Assembly (NCBI RefSeq): GCF_029227915.1
Contig: NC_079879.1
Span: 27,720,501-27,784,500 of the forward strand
Origin: Hydractinia symbiolongicarpus
Lineage: Eukaryota; Cnidaria; Hydrozoa; Anthoathecata; Hydractiniidae
Direction: 5' to 3'
DNA: 64,000 nucleotides
Shown here: positions 28,614-41,799 of the stretch, in pieces
Layout of the letters: every line of letters begins with the position of its first letter
Numbering within the stretch: position 1 is the first letter of the stretch
The notes under the pieces: generated by a model
Told to the model about the DNA's origin: nothing
Databases searched by the model: none
The model's input: the letters and a program-made list of their open reading frames with translations, nothing else
Program-made: the position numbers and the translations under genes

Positions 28614-29498
28614 TAAAATACATATATTAGCACACTTTGCCGCTGGTACTGTATTAAGAAACAAAAGCTGGAAATTGCTCATTTAGCAACATAATAAGAA
28701 TAATAAGAACAACCAGCTTTAATTCGGACGTTCTTTTCAAAAATGCAATAGTTAAAAAAATCACAAAAAATTCACACAATAGATTCCGAATTACTTTAGT
28801 AAATATGAAAATAATATTTGTTATGACAAATCGTTTTCTTACTTACAATCAAAATGCAGGAATAAACATTTTCACAAACAGAAAATCTGAAAATTTGTAG
28901 TTCTTTTTGACAGAATTTGTTTTTGTTGATTTCTTTAGAAAGGAGCGAATACTTAAAACATTTTTAATGAAATAAACAACGCAGTGTTAATTGTCCGTAA
29001 CTTTGTCCGTGCACGTATTTATAAAATAGAAACTACACGAGGGAGCAATAAAAACCTTTGCATAAAAAAAAACTGAAGAAGGGCGTTTTTGCAAAGCTAA
29101 GCCAGCGAGCGAACCCCATTTGCTATTTAAGCGAGCGTATATATTTCTTACCAGAGAACATTTTCAAAAGGTTAGTCAGATGTCCACTTTTTGCGTATTT
29201 CAAATAAGATACTATTTGTGTATGTTTTGGTTCTGCGTACTGGGGCTAAAGTGGCTTTTCAGCGCGAAATATGCAATTCGGAATTGGAAATCAGACCACG
29301 TTAAAAATTTCTTCTGCAAGGAAAAAAAGAGGTAAGAGAACGCAAACAGGAAATATTTTTTTTTTTAGATTACGCAACCAGTACCTAAAAAACATTGGCT
29401 TGGCGATAGTAATAGGTAGTTTTTAATATAGAAATATTCCTTGACAAAAATTGCAGAGAACTTCAAATTTGCTTGCCTTTTCTTGTGCTTTTTGTTGT
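28614..29498. other. Intergenic, no gene seen
   Basis: AT-rich flank between a Helitron-like element and the Harbinger element. The frame at 29120-29335 has no recognisable domain and I do not call it. Confidence 0.4.
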
Positions 29499-29628
29499 GG
29501 GGCTGTTCATATGAGCCCGAAAAGCCAATCTGGTTGAAAATTTAGCTGTCATATGGAGTTCTTTAGTCCGCTTGTTTCCTCACTGATCACGTGACATTGT
29601 TTATATTTTATACGCGGCAAGTGAAAAA

Positions 29629-30660
29629 ATGGCAGACATGGAATCGAAATTGGTTACACTGATACCAATATTAATTGCCCCATTGCAAACGCTTATTATG
29701 GGAATTGAAAACTTGCTACTTTTATAACGAAAACAACAAACAATGTTTTCCAGTTATCCATTTTAAAAACTTCTCAGAAAAAGAAGATGATAAACAAGTG
29801 AAAAAGGAGAATAATCCAAAAAGTACTTGATAGAAAAAGAGAAAAATATGGTATAATCCAGATCGAACCAAACAATGGTGGAGTAACATGGAATCAAAAT
29901 TAGCATATGATGCTTCTTGGAGAAATAATTTTCGTATTTCCCATGGTGAGTTTAAAACGTTAGTTGACAAACTTCCAGTTTACATCTCACCAAATCTTCT
30001 GTCTCCTAACCACAAGGCGTTGCCTGCAGAAAAGTAGGTTGCAATGACTCTGTACTACCTTAAAGACACAGGATCCCAAATGTTGACGGCGAATACATTT
30101 GGAGTTGCTCACAACACAGTGAGCTGCGTCATATTCGAAGTTCACAAAGCAATTACAAATTACATGTGCCCTAGATATTTATATTTGCCTAAAAGCAAAG
30201 ATTCGATGCGAATTTGAGGCAAAATATGGAATGATTCAGGCCTTTGGTTGTGTAGACGGGACTCATATACCCATATCGTGTCCAAGGATTGTTTCTCAAG
30301 ACTATTTCTGTTACAAGCAACATTATTCCATCAATGTACAAGCAGTATGTGATTATAGAGGCCAATTCATGGATGTTGATTGTAGATGGCCTGGAAGCAC
30401 ACACGATAGCAATGTATTTGGCAATTCATCCATCAACAAGAAGATGATGACAGATGCATTGCCAAGGGTGCTACAATCAGTAGACAGTGAAGAGAAGAAA
30501 GAGGCCTAACTACGTTATCGGACATTCAGCGTATCCATTAACACATACATGAAGGAATATCTTTATTGTTAAAATAACAAAGAAGATATTTTTCACACTG
30601 TGCTTAGGTCAGCAAGGAATCCAATAGAGTGTGCTTTTTGGTAGGCTTAAAGCTAGGTGG
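29629..30660 (+). pseudogene. Harbinger transposase (HARBI1-like DDE_Tnp_4)
   Basis: Cuts and joins transposon ends. The N-terminal part is decayed, with MESKLAYDASWRNNFRISH and HGEFKTLVDKLPVYI readable. The core in one open frame (30231-30509) has FGCVDGTHIPI (first Asp), FCYKQHYSINVQAVCDYRG, and WPGSTHDSNVF (second Asp). Further on, other frames give GHSAYPLTH and ARNPIECAF (catalytic Glu). Stops near 30035, 30507 and 30650 and frame changes make it dead. The DDE residues are still readable. HARBI1-like proteins need the partner protein encoded opposite. Confidence 0.75.
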
Positions 30661-31284
30661 GCAAAGAAAATATTCCAACTGTTATTTATGCATGCTTTGT
30701 GCTTTATAATTTCTGTGAAAAAGCAATCAAATAAAGAAAATTACACTAATAAACCAGATCCGATTTTCTCCTGTAACACAGATGCAGGAATGTTAGTCAG
30801 AAATTGTACAACAAATCAGTTTGGTAAATTTTTATGAGTTTTATTCAGATCATTGATGACCGTTGTAAAAGCCTAGATATATTTCTACAAGTGAAAGTCA
30901 CTAGGTAAATATTGAACAGAAGAAAATAGCATGTATACATAAATGTTTACCTTAAGGGAAGAAATTGGATACAGAAGAAATATAGGCAGAACAATTTATA
31001 CAAGATTATTTTTTTAGAAAAAATTGATTTTCATGTGTATAAAGTATTCACTTCAAAAAAATCAGAGACATTATTTAAATTTGCTCCCTGCAAAGATGGA
31101 AACTGCCTCTGCAAGATATTTCCTCAAGGTACAGGTCTAGTACTATGCAAAACAAATAATTACAAAATTATAAGTTGACACTCTTTAACATTTTGTTAAT
31201 TAACCTATATTTGAACCAAGAATGTAACATGTGAGTCACTCCAACATTGTCGTGATTTCAAACCTCATAGTATGGTGTATGGCC

Positions 31285-32028
31285 TTAAAACAACTGACAT
31301 GATCCATCGTTCTGCATCATTCTTAAATAATACCGCTGTGGTGGTGTAGGAAGGTTATTTTGATAGTACATGTTTTGATTAATGGACTGCATTGGTATAG
31401 GAGGTCGTGCTTGGGAGCACATCGCTTGTGCTATTTTTTCCATAGATCGAATAATACCGTCGGACATAGCAGTAATTGATGCACTCAATTTTTCGATCGA
31501 TTCAGAAAATGATTTTTTAGATTTCGTCATAGCTTTCGCGTTATCTTTGCGAAATAGAGCATCTCCTTTTGCTTCGTAAAAAGCATTTTGGCTCGTTACG
31601 CAAGCTGACAAAGCTTGTCAGGATGCTTTCTCTTGTTATCAACAAGTTGAGAAATAACGAATTTTCTCTTTCTACTATCCTGATCATCTAATACCTCCGA
31701 CTTTTCTGTGGATAAAAAATCATCTTGCTGTTCTTCATCAACAGCACTAGCGGCAAAAGTGGTAGATGGTTGTATGTTATATGACGATGATGTTACTTCT
31801 TCTTCTGCCACTTCTTCCACTTCGGACAACATAAACTTTTCTGTGCTATTATTATCAACAACAAAGGAAAGAGGTTCAACATTTGCTGAACCTCCCTATA
31901 TTTGTTTCAACGCATCCAAATGCAAATAAATAGTTTTCCCACTACCGAAACAAGTACCATTAATCAGAACTTTGTGAAAGCTCTGTCGAATCTCTTTTTT
32001 TTCTCGAATTCGGTTTCCTTTGCTAATC
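31285..32028 (-). pseudogene. Second protein of Harbinger element
   Basis: From ATG 32028: basic N-terminal piece (ISKGNRIREKKEIRQSF), in-frame TAG near 31895, then an acidic Ser-rich middle, a basic segment DSRKRKFVISQLVDNKRKH and a frame change near 31605. The C-terminal helical part follows (KDNAKAMTKSKKSFSESIEK, ASITAMSDGIIRSMEKIAQA). The helical tail is typical of the Myb-like partner protein that imports the transposase and binds ends. The Myb domain itself is missing or too decayed to see. Confidence 0.55.
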
Positions 32029-32555
32029 ATACTACTGTGCTTTTTTTATCTCGGTTTTAATTCCTGCTATTTCTTCTTTAATATACGAATCAATATCTTT
32101 GGGATTAAATATTCTCGTATTAACCCCTCCAAAGAGATCTAAATTGTCCTTTTAAATTTTTGCCATCAATTTTTGATTTTCTGGAAAGAGAAAGGGCTTG
32201 TCGCCATCGAAATCAAAGGCCCTTGAAATTCATGGTAGTTTTAAAGTTGCTGATGCAAAGAATAAGGTTATTGATCATGCCCTCCGTCCATATAAAACTC
32301 TTTCTTATTTTCGTACTTCCTTTCAGAACCACCATGTTTATTATCAGCAGTTTGTTTTCAGACCGGTTTGCCGGACTGGAGCTTTTATATGGAAAAATAT
32401 CAGCCCGTTTTGCCGGGATCTCAGTTAAAAGAGTCGAGATTCCGGCAAGCCGGGTTGAACGTTTTTCTTATGACAGGTCTATAAAAAATCATAGAGAGCC
32501 GAGGTGCTTGCCGGGCTGATTTTAGCTCGGCTACCCGACTCATAAGAGCACCCCC

Positions 32556-33365
32556 TTTGTTTTTTAATTTAACTTAGTTTAGAAAAAAAAATTTATATAC
32601 TGTAAAAAATAATAGATTGTAAATTTTACTGTTATTGATTTATCATTCTCAGTAAAAGTCAACGCACGCAGGGTAGTTTGATGTTGTTGGCGTTATTAAA
32701 TGAAAACATAACAAGGAAATCAAACTCAAAACGATGTTTATCCATTATGTTATGACTTTAAAACTTTGTTTGATTCGAAGACGCTCCATTGCGGGTCAGG
32801 CATGACGCGTCATGTCTAATGTGCGCCTTTTTTGTTGTTATTGTTAATAAGATAGAAAAAGAACTCTTAAATTCTTAAACTAAAAACACGGACAACAAAA
32901 TGTTACGTCTATTCATGGAAAAGCATGTGAAAAAAGAAGCAAACATGTAGGAAAAACTTAGGAATTCTCTTTGCAAAAAAAAACTTTTTTGCAATGTGTA
33001 TGTCGTTTCCACTTGCTGATAAACGAATGCGTTTATAATAGATTCACCTTTTATTTCTTTTATAATAACTTGCACGGAGCTGAAGGGCTCTGCATTTCTA
33101 CCCCTTTTCTAAAAAGAAACCCTGGGGACCTGTGAAGCGCTATAATAAAAAATCCTTTTTCTTGATTACACCGTCGAGCATAATTTTTTGCCTGCAAACA
33201 TAGGGGACCTGTTCCCGCTCCTCAAACCTTTATATATTAATGTAACATAACGCAAAATTCAGTATAGATGTAATAGTTTAAAATAGTGTAACAAAAGGAT
33301 CAAAGAGTTCTTTAAGCTGCGCGCTACCATTTTAAACAGAAAAAATACATCTATTATCAAAGAGA
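32556..33365. other. Intergenic, no gene seen
   Basis: AT-rich, T and A homopolymers near 32580 and 32980. Nothing else I can support. Confidence 0.4.
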
Positions 33366-34329
33366 CTAGCTGGAGGATCCAGCGTTTCAACGCCAAAAGT
33401 AAATCCGTGACCAAGCATTGATCGCTAGTTGGAGCGCATATAAGAGCCGTGAACTGTACCATACACATCCAGGCGGAGCGCTTTGGTACAGGTACATCGC
33501 ATTTCGAGAGAAGCGCAGACAAAATAGTAATGTTTCGGGTGTATTCCTCAAGAAATGTTTTTCCCGCAACTTTAGCTGAAATAAAATTTTGACAACATGT
33601 TGTTATCCCTTCATGGCAAAGTTTGTTAGTTACATTTTTTTTTATTTTGCCAAATAAGTTTCCGAAAAAGTGTAAAAAAAGTTAATCGTTCAGTTGGACT
33701 GAGCGCTTAATACAGGCCTAATATTCTTTTCGAAAGAAACATTATCACAACTTCGATTTAAATAAAAAAGCAGGATACAGTCTGTCGTTAGCACTAGGCC
33801 GAGCGCTTAGTACAGGTAAACCATGTCGCATATCCTTATAGGCGTAACACTCTTTTTAAATAAAAAGTTTATTGCAGCTTTGGTTTAAATAAAAACATAG
33901 GAAACAAACCGTCGTTACCCTTTACTGCTAAAGAAATTAATCAGTAATTTTTTTTTACGAAATAAGTTTTCATGACAGTAATAAAATGTGTAGCTGCATT
34001 TAGCATTACGGTGATTGATTAAGAATTTTGTTGTAGCCTAACTGCATTTTGCCACTTTTTAGCTAGCTGGATAGCTACAATCTCGACATAAAAATGATAC
34101 TATCATACTAAATTTAAAAGAATAGGTATATGATGCTGCCTCAAAATATAGTATTTAGAAGAGAAAAATGTCAAAAACCTACAAACCTCTCACCATCATC
34201 ACTACTAAACTAAAATGGTGTTTGTGTTATTTTTTGGGGGGGTTCTGCTGCGGTTGTAAAAATCAGGTTCTGCGAAGTTTTTCCGAAATAAAGCTTTTTG
34301 AACACACAGAATACGGCTATTATTAAAGA
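33366..34329 (-). mobile_element. Non-autonomous Helitron-like element, family 2
   Basis: On the minus strand it opens TTTCTTTAATAATAGCCGTATT and ends with a hairpin region around GGCGTTGAAACGC, spacer, then CTAG followed by T. The body matches 4963-5897 in the same orientation, with segments such as GCGCTCAGTCCAAC. 964 bp, no gene. Confidence 0.6.
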
Positions 34330-34531
34330 AATGTGAGATGGCTTATCTGCCGCCAAAAAAAGGTGGGTCAAAGATGGGTTTTAGTCCACGCCTTTTTAAA
34401 GAGCTACTTGTTGTGTACAGATTTTATGCGGTTTTCCCATAAACTGTTTCCATATCCCTTTTTTACTAGGAGATGTGGTAGCTTAGAATGAAATCATCAC
34501 ATAAAAACGATACAGCTATCAAATAACACAA

Positions 34532-34593
34532 GGGTTGTAGCTCAGTGGTAGAGCGCTTGCTTTACCAAAGGGAAACCCGGGCACCTCCGTTCC
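34532..34593 (+). pseudogene. tRNA-derived remnant (SINE head or tRNA pseudogene)
   Basis: GTAGCTCAGTGGTAGAGCG is a perfect tRNA D-arm/A box. The 3' end GCACCTCC could pair as an acceptor stem. The anticodon arm and B box (GGTTCGA-type) are degraded, so no working tRNA. A T-run follows at 34594. Confidence 0.55.
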
Positions 34594-37500
34594 TTTTTTC
34601 TTTTTGTTTGTTCTTTATAACCGCTTATAATATTTTGTTAAAAATTAGACTATACTACTTTAAGTTTCCGTGAAGTTTATTGGGAAAGTCGTGAAAATAA
34701 TTTCCGTGTGAAAAACTACATATAATGATATATGTGTATTTCAACTTCAGTAGTCTTTATTTTATGTCTCCTACAGAATAGCTCTTGAAAAATGGTATTA
34801 AAAATTAAAAAATAAAATTTTATCAAATTCTATATTCGCAAACGTCACAAATTTAATTCTAGGGAAAAATTAGGATTTTTTTAACTTTCGGGGCCCTTGT
34901 GATCCTGCACGTGGATTATTTTGTAAACCGAACGTGTCAGGAAGTACTTAAGGGCAGATAGTTGATAACAAAAAAAAAACATCCTTAAGAGTAAAAAGAA
35001 ATAACTTCAAAAGAAAGATGTCAGTGGTCTTACCTTTATAAAGTTAAAACAACTTTGTTGAGTATTCCAGTGATGCATATGTCTTAAAACCTCCAGTCCA
35101 ACTAATACATCAATATGGTTAACATTTTATTTATGAAAAACAATTTCTCGAAACCAAAAGAACATGCAAGCTTTGACTTGAATCACAAGACAAAAAATGA
35201 TGAACGATGTTAAAGAATTTCCCGTCAACTAAAACAGTTATTTATACAGCTATCACCACGCTCTATGTATCATGAATTTTTGAGAGATGAAACGGAATGT
35301 GAGATAACTGGCAAATATTTGATGTTTCCACAGCATTAGATTTCACATTAAACAATAGACACAAGAGGAAATTATTTTTAAACATGAGAGTTTCCCGTTT
35401 GTTTACTTAGCGATTTGTAAATATTAGAGAAACAATGAGTTGTATTACATTACAGTTTTTTTTGTTCTTAATCTTATTCCTTTACTTTCATTTACTTTTA
35501 TTACAACAATAGTGTGTTCTATTTCTCTCAAAGCTTACTGCTTCCTCATTCATAGCAAAGTTAGTCAACAAGTGTAACAGCTATCTGTTCTTCCTGTTCT
35601 GCTTTCTTTCAATCTTTATTTACTTTTTTAAGAAAATTTTGCATGTCATTTGTTAGCACCCCTATCGCTATTCGTCCCCAATAATACTTCCTCAATTTTA
35701 AATAATTAATACAAGGCTTTACCGTAAAGAATATGATAAAGCAATACTTTCCAATATTTGGTGTCTGTCTTTTGCACGTATGGACTGATTTAGCTACGTA
35801 CCCAATAATAAAAATATTATATTCTGCGTTTTTAAAAACCAAAACTTGGGAATGATTTGTTGTCGTTATGTAAAAGTGACTTACTTAGCTGATTTACCTT
35901 GCCCATTAGAAATAAGAATTATTCGGGACGGTATTATTTTTAAACATGGATCCACAAGAAATCCATTGATGGAAATTCTCATGCGTGCATTGAGATGCTA
36001 ACTTTTCATTGGCGAGACGTCAAAACCACTTTTTTGTGGAAATGTATGCTTATAGAAAGTTATTACGATGTAATGAATTTATGGAATGTTATTGTATTGT
36101 TAGCATGTCGTTTTTTGTTGTGTTTTTTAAAGACCTATTGAGAAATACGGCTCAAGGTCGTAATTGGTAAGTCAGTTTCGATGTTAAAATATTTAGAAGA
36201 AACATAGAAACTAATACACTTTAATACAGTTTCACAAAACGTACTTTCTCTAAATTATGGATAGAAAAATTTGAAGGAATATGCTTCTTTTAGAAGATAC
36301 AGTCCGATGGCTCGAAGATGTAACAATTTCTTTCATTTTTTTTTTTACCTTCCACACTTTTGTTTTGATTTGTTTTCCACATTTTCTTTAATTGTCACTT
36401 TTTTTTGCTTCTCACTTTGTACTTTAGTGGTCAATACTGAAAAAAAAGATATCGATTAACAAGAAAACATACATGCCTTCTAATCAAACTTTATTTTTAC
36501 GTCACAATAAAATTTACAATGGATTAAGTTACTGTCGTGTATTGTGATATTTACACATATCGTGATACAAAAGTAAAATTATGCTTATAGGTCATATAGT
36601 CTAAATTTTTCTTACGCATACATAGCTGCGCCTTAAAAAAATTATTTTTTAGAATTTTTTTTTCATTCATTAAGTATTAAAAATTCGGAATGTCAGAAGT
36701 TTTTTGCAGTCCAAAAACCTCAAATGAAAAAATTTAAACAAAGATTTTTAAAGCATTTTTCACGGACAAATATGCTTAGATTTTTTAGGTACTATAGAGG
36801 AAATAAACACATCTACTTTGCCTGTTACACACAAACACGTCTAAATTTCATATTATTATGAGAGATTAGCAAGGAAATGTGACAATTAAAAAAGCGGAAA
36901 ATATTGGATAGATAAGCTTGTTGTCTGTATCTCAGAGATCAAAAGAAATTAAATGACCGACCAAAATCAATAGTTAGACACATTTTTTTATATTTTTAGT
37001 TTAAGTTTTCATACATTTGTTTTTCATTTACATATTTTATAAGGAAATAAAAAAACAAAAAATTAAAATTAAAATTTGGGAAGATAATGTTCAGGATTAC
37101 TTACACCAATATACATGTGACATGTGACGTTGTTCCTTAAAATTAAAAATATTACATGATAATAAATTTTTTAGAAATGTGAACCAGACCTTGACCCTTT
37201 GGATTGTATTTATCTGTAGTGAATTTATCACCCTAAAGCAAGGGCGGCACCACCTTAGAAAACATTAAAAAGATTTTTTGATCATATACTTAGCCAGCTT
37301 TGGTAAAGTTTTTTGTTTCTTGATTTACTATATAGCTAGCTAGATGCCACAATCTAGAACTCCTCTCTAAGAGCTACTTGACCTGTCAAACATAAAACCA
37401 AGCCAGCTAAATGGAGCTACGTCATCTTGTATTATAGCATATCCCAACAGCATCAGCTTTATCTAATCACATTTGATCACAGTTTCTTTATAAATAAGGA

Positions 37501-38839
37501 CCAATCGGTAATTTCCATATGCCGGTTATGAAAATCAGCTTGTACCAGAGTCTTGATAGCCATCAACTAAGCGCCAGTGACTTTGACATCAGGCAACAAA
37601 CTCTTGGAACGAGGATGTTAATAGCAACACACCCCCAGATTCTTGGTGGATGTTTCCTGAACATATTTCCTAAGCTCCATAACTAATTGGATTATAAAAA
37701 TAAATTTAGTTTTTTTCTAAGAACGTCTAAGTTATAGCAGAGCTCGGATGTCTATTTTTTAAGAATTGAGAATGAAATTGTTCTTATTACGTTTTAACAA
37801 TCTTTAAATTTGTCCTGATCAAAGAGAACTGGTTTTTAGTTTTAGCAAATTTCTGCTAGACCGCGGGTTTTACCATTTAGACTTTAAGTACTGTGCACTG
37901 ACGATTTTTATACAGAGTAAAAACAAAAAGTTACAGGAAAACCAGTTTGTGACATTAATTTTTTTAATTCTATTTTTCCTCCTTAACTTCATTCTAAGAA
38001 TAATAGACCCCATCTTATACTAGCCTTTTTCTAATTATAGCCCATTTCAGAGGCGTCTTATATTAGAGAAAATATTGTATCACATTGAAACCTCGTACAA
38101 TAAGAAAAATATTTTTTACGTTCTGATATTTATGTTTTCATTTTTCTCGTCAAAATGCTTGAAAATTTTTAGAAGATAGCAACATCGAAAAATGTCAAAC
38201 TCGCCATGAAATATGTAAGAGCCCTCGGGATGAATTTAGGTAGTTTTTCTTTTTCTTTTAACTCAGTTCTGCTTTTCTATTATCAATTAATTTGAATAAA
38301 CATCTGCTCATATTTTTCTGTTTTTTTAAGACCAACGTTACTTCCAATTAAACACTGGAATGTTCCAAGTTTAAAAAAACTTTGTCGCCATTAGAAAAGA
38401 CGAAAACCAGAGCGCGTATAATTAAGATTTTGGATTACATCCGAGATCTTATTAAAACGGGCGGTTTTTTTCTTCTCATTCTTCTTCTTCGACCAATTTT
38501 TAAAACCGATTGCCGTAACGTCATGACTTTGAAAGTCCGACCTTACCCCGCGACCCAGCGCTACTCCAGCTGTGTGCGTTTCTTGATGTTCGTTAAATTG
38601 GAAAAAGAATGAAGACTGCGTTATGAATTTGATCACAAATTTGTTATAGACTGTTATTTTACATTATTTGATGAGCTATACTAGATATTCCTTCAAATTT
38701 CCGTTTCCAGTTATGTTTTTAACGAGGCGGATTTTGTTAAACTAAACCGAGCTCTAGGGGTTAAGGTACAAGTCGTTTCTTTCGAAGAAACGAGTTCAAG
38801 GACGCCATATTTGTTCTACTCCGGCTTCTTCGCTAAGCT
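34594..38839. other. Long AT-rich stretch, no gene seen
   Basis: 4.2 kb with only short low-complexity frames. Frames at 36271-36459 (Phe-rich), 38382-38612 and 38391-38636 lack domain signs. I cannot name any feature. Confidence 0.4.
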
Positions 38840-39943
38840 GCGAATCGTTGGGTTAGTATAATTATTTAACTGCCTATATTTCAGTTATATCAATTTAAGA
38901 TATTCTCTTTATTGTGTCTATGTTTTCACATATTAAGATGAGAATATTATCACGTTTTTTAGCCATATGTAAATCTTAAAAAACTAATTTCAAGATTTTA
39001 GCTAGCTAACGTAGATTTCAAGGCTAGCTAGCTGTAGCTAGCCTTATTTATTTTATTTATTATAAGGTTTGGTATATTATTATTTATTTTTATGTTTGGT
39101 TTGTGGATCTCTTTTAGCAAGCTCTTTAGCTACTTCTGCCTGAAGAGTAAAAGTAGCCAAATGCAGTTTGGCTAGCTACAACAAAATTCTTAATTAATAT
39201 TTCTTATGCTAAATGTAGTTAGTAGGTAGCGACACCTTTTATTAGTGTCATGAAAACTTACTCCGCAAAATAGAATTGCTGAGTGATTTTTTTAGCTGGA
39301 CAGGGTAACGACAGGCTGTTTTTCCCGCGTTCTTATTTAAAATAAAGTTGCAATAAAGTCTTTTGGAAAAGGGTATTACGCCTAAGCGCATGGACGACAC
39401 AGTTTACCTGTACTAAGCGCTCAGTCCAATGTTAATGAATGGCTGTTTCCTGAGTTTCTGTTTATCCGAAGTTACGATAAAGTTTTTTTTCGAAAAAGGG
39501 TATTATGTCTATAGATATGGATGTGTGTCATTGTTTGCCTGTACTATTCCCTTAGCTCAGAGTAATATTCATTTTTGAACTTTTAGCGGGAACGTTTTCT
39601 GAAAAATAAAAAAGGTTGGCCAACTGTTTTTGCTATAACAGGGTAGCAACGAGTTGTAAACTATGTTTTTATTTTAGCTAAAGTTGTGAAAAGTTATTTT
39701 TTGAAAAATATATTACACTGGAAAGACCATAATGTTGTGCGCCTATTTTTATCAAAATACATTGCACCGGAAGCACCATGTTCTGTGCCTTACTCAATTT
39801 ATGACATACTGTATTAAAGCGCTTCACCTGAATGTGTGGCATAGTTTACACTTCTTATTAATCGCTCTTCCATGCGTTCAACGCCAGGTAACACAGTTAC
39901 TTGTGGCTTAACGCGGCGTTTCGACTCCAGGTATCCCGGCTAG
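38840..39943 (+). mobile_element. Helitron-like element, family 2, 5' end unclear
   Basis: Shares the family 2 body (TTTTTTAGCCATATGTAAATC-like start of homology near 38950) and a decayed 3' end GCGGCGTTTCGACTCCAGG, then CCGG-CTAG-T. The 5' border could not be found. Confidence 0.5.
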
Positions 39944-40465
39944 TCCAAATATTAATACCACGGAATCGCATTTTGGATTTAGTCTCTATTGTTAATTTTG
40001 ACGTAGACTTAACCTTTTTGTTTCTTTCGCTTTCTTCTATTTCTTTTTTTGTGTTTAAACTTTTAGGATCCAACTTTATGGCCCAATCTTAGATATCTTA
40101 AACTTCATAACAATTTTAGTCATGTCACAGGTATAATAAAACATTTCCAAAATATCGCTACACCACAAGCAATAATATTTGACAAATTGATATACTAAAA
40201 TGTTAAGTGATATGCTGAGTGTTAAGTGTGGTGCAGTATTGTTAAAGTATTATTTTTCACAAATCACTTTTGTATATTTGTACTACATGAAACATTTTGC
40301 AAGTTCAAGATAATACCACGGGATAATACCTTATTTATTTCAAATAACGAAACAACATTGTAGAAGTTCTGTACAACACAGGCGACTGACGACCTAGGTA
40401 TAGGGAACAAAATTACACACGAACAAGAATCCGAAATCTTTTAGGCTGCAAGGGCTTTTCATTGT
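39944..40465. other. 3' flank of IL-17-like copy B
   Basis: AT-rich. I see no gene. Confidence 0.4.
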
Positions 40466-41251
40466 CTAATTAAAATGTTCCTTTAATAAATTATCAAGAA
40501 AACTGCCACTTTTCATTTGACATGAACAGGATTTTGTCAATGGTATACGAATCTTTGACCAATGTGCTAGTTTCTCAAATCCAATTTCTTCGCTGTCAAA
40601 AAGTATCTGGATATTGATCGAGTTTGCCACGCATTTTCCATTTTCTGCTAAACAACTTCTGTCCGCGTTATCATCGCAGGACACAAGAGTGTGATACCTG
40701 GGATAAAATCTATACAAGAACACAGAAATCAGTTTGGATATGAAAGTAAGTTAATATTAGTAAAGAAGTATTTTGTCAATGTACATGGTACCTGTCATTC
40801 AACGTTATTTGGTAGTAGCATTGCTGACACATATTCAACGTTCCATCTTGTTGTAATTTTCTTTTTGGAATGCAGAAAACCTTTCGCACATTCACGTTAA
40901 CATCAGATAATCTCAACGGAATTACTCTTTTATCTAACAATAAAAAGAGTAGATAAATCACTTCATTTTATAGTAAAGCGTGCAATAATAATATTTTCTT
41001 GTCATTTGCTGTCTTAATAAAAGTTTGTCACCTTTTATAGTACTTTGAGAATCTCCTTGACCTGTTCCATGGATATTATTCTTCGGTATCTCAGTGCTTG
41101 CCGGAGTTAGTATATGTTTCAAAATTGCATTCTTTATATTAAAGCTAAAGTTTGTAACGAAGTTGAGTTTCTTGTTGGTTTTCTTTTCCATGATGTCATT
41201 AAAACATTTGATGCAGTGTGTAAGTAGAAATATGAAAACAAAAGCCAGCAC
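40466..41251 (-). CDS. IL-17-like secreted protein, copy B (divergent N-terminus)
   Basis: Exons 41032-41251, 40792-40933 and 40466-40709 with phase 1 and phase 2 introns, plus an unseen first exon with the ATG. The acceptor TTTTGTAG precedes VLAFVFIFLLTHCIKC, a signal-peptide core. Exon 2 has C-x14-C-x2-C (FCIPK to MCQQC). Exon 3 has FYPRYH, C-x7-C-x6-C-x34-C-x-C (TKSCSC) and a tail five residues longer than the others. The Cys-x32-Cys basic helix in exon 1 of the other copies is absent; the region is Asn/Lys-rich. Introns are very short (82 and 98 bp), unlike its relatives. Frame intact from the visible start. Same family and likely an extracellular signal, but perhaps with changed folding or partner. 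Confidence 0.65.
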
Positions 41252-41799
41252 CTACAAAAGAAAAAGGTTGTAATTATTGTATTCGTTAGAATGTTTGTTT
41301 GGTTCCGCATGCAATCATTTTATTGTTGGTATCGTCTGAAAGTTAAAAGACTCGCACTTTATATCAATTGTTTAGGGGCGCCGTAATGCGAAGAAATGCG
41401 AATAGCGTATTATACCCAATCGTGTGCGGAGCGCGCATTCCTTCCATGTTCGAGGTCCCACCATGCAGTACCTCCTAACTTGCCTTCACATGTTTTGTAC
41501 CAGTGTGAGACGCAGAATAAAAAGTGATTGAATGAGAGAAAGCTGTTCTCTTTCCTATCTTATTTTGCGTTAATGTTCGGTTGTTTTCATAACATTGCTA
41601 GCTATTTAATTGCCTAGTGCTGATTAATACTTCAGCGGGTCATTATATACTAGCCTTGTTCAGCTTTGATAAGCATTGTTTCTATTTTTCTTCTAGTATC
41701 TTCCCCAAAAATGAACTGTAGAGGCTTATCGAGCATGTATTGGTATTTTTATTGTAATCAACAACTTATTTGAAATGTATTTAAGAGTTTGTTTTTTTC
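41252..41799. other. Intergenic upstream of copy B
   Basis: Must include the missing first exon and promoter of copy B, but I cannot place them. Otherwise nothing seen. Confidence 0.4.

Larger units (their letters stand above)
29499..32555 (+). mobile_element. PIF/Harbinger DNA transposon, decayed
   Basis: 3.06 kb with terminal inverted repeats GGGGCTGTTCATATGAG and (right, reversed) GGGGGTGCTCTTATGAG, 14 of 17 identical. It holds the two genes expected of the superfamily, a DDE transposase on the plus strand and a second, Myb/MADF-associated type protein on the minus strand, converging on each other. No clear 3-bp target duplication. Confidence 0.75.

Noticed and set aside
29120-29335. 71-codon frame before the Harbinger element
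   Set aside because: Aromatic-rich but no domain or partner; AT-rich chance frame likely.
34532-34593. Functional tRNA gene
   Set aside because: A box perfect, but anticodon arm and B box are degraded.
38382-38636. Frames on both strands at the same place
   Set aside because: Mutually exclusive and featureless.
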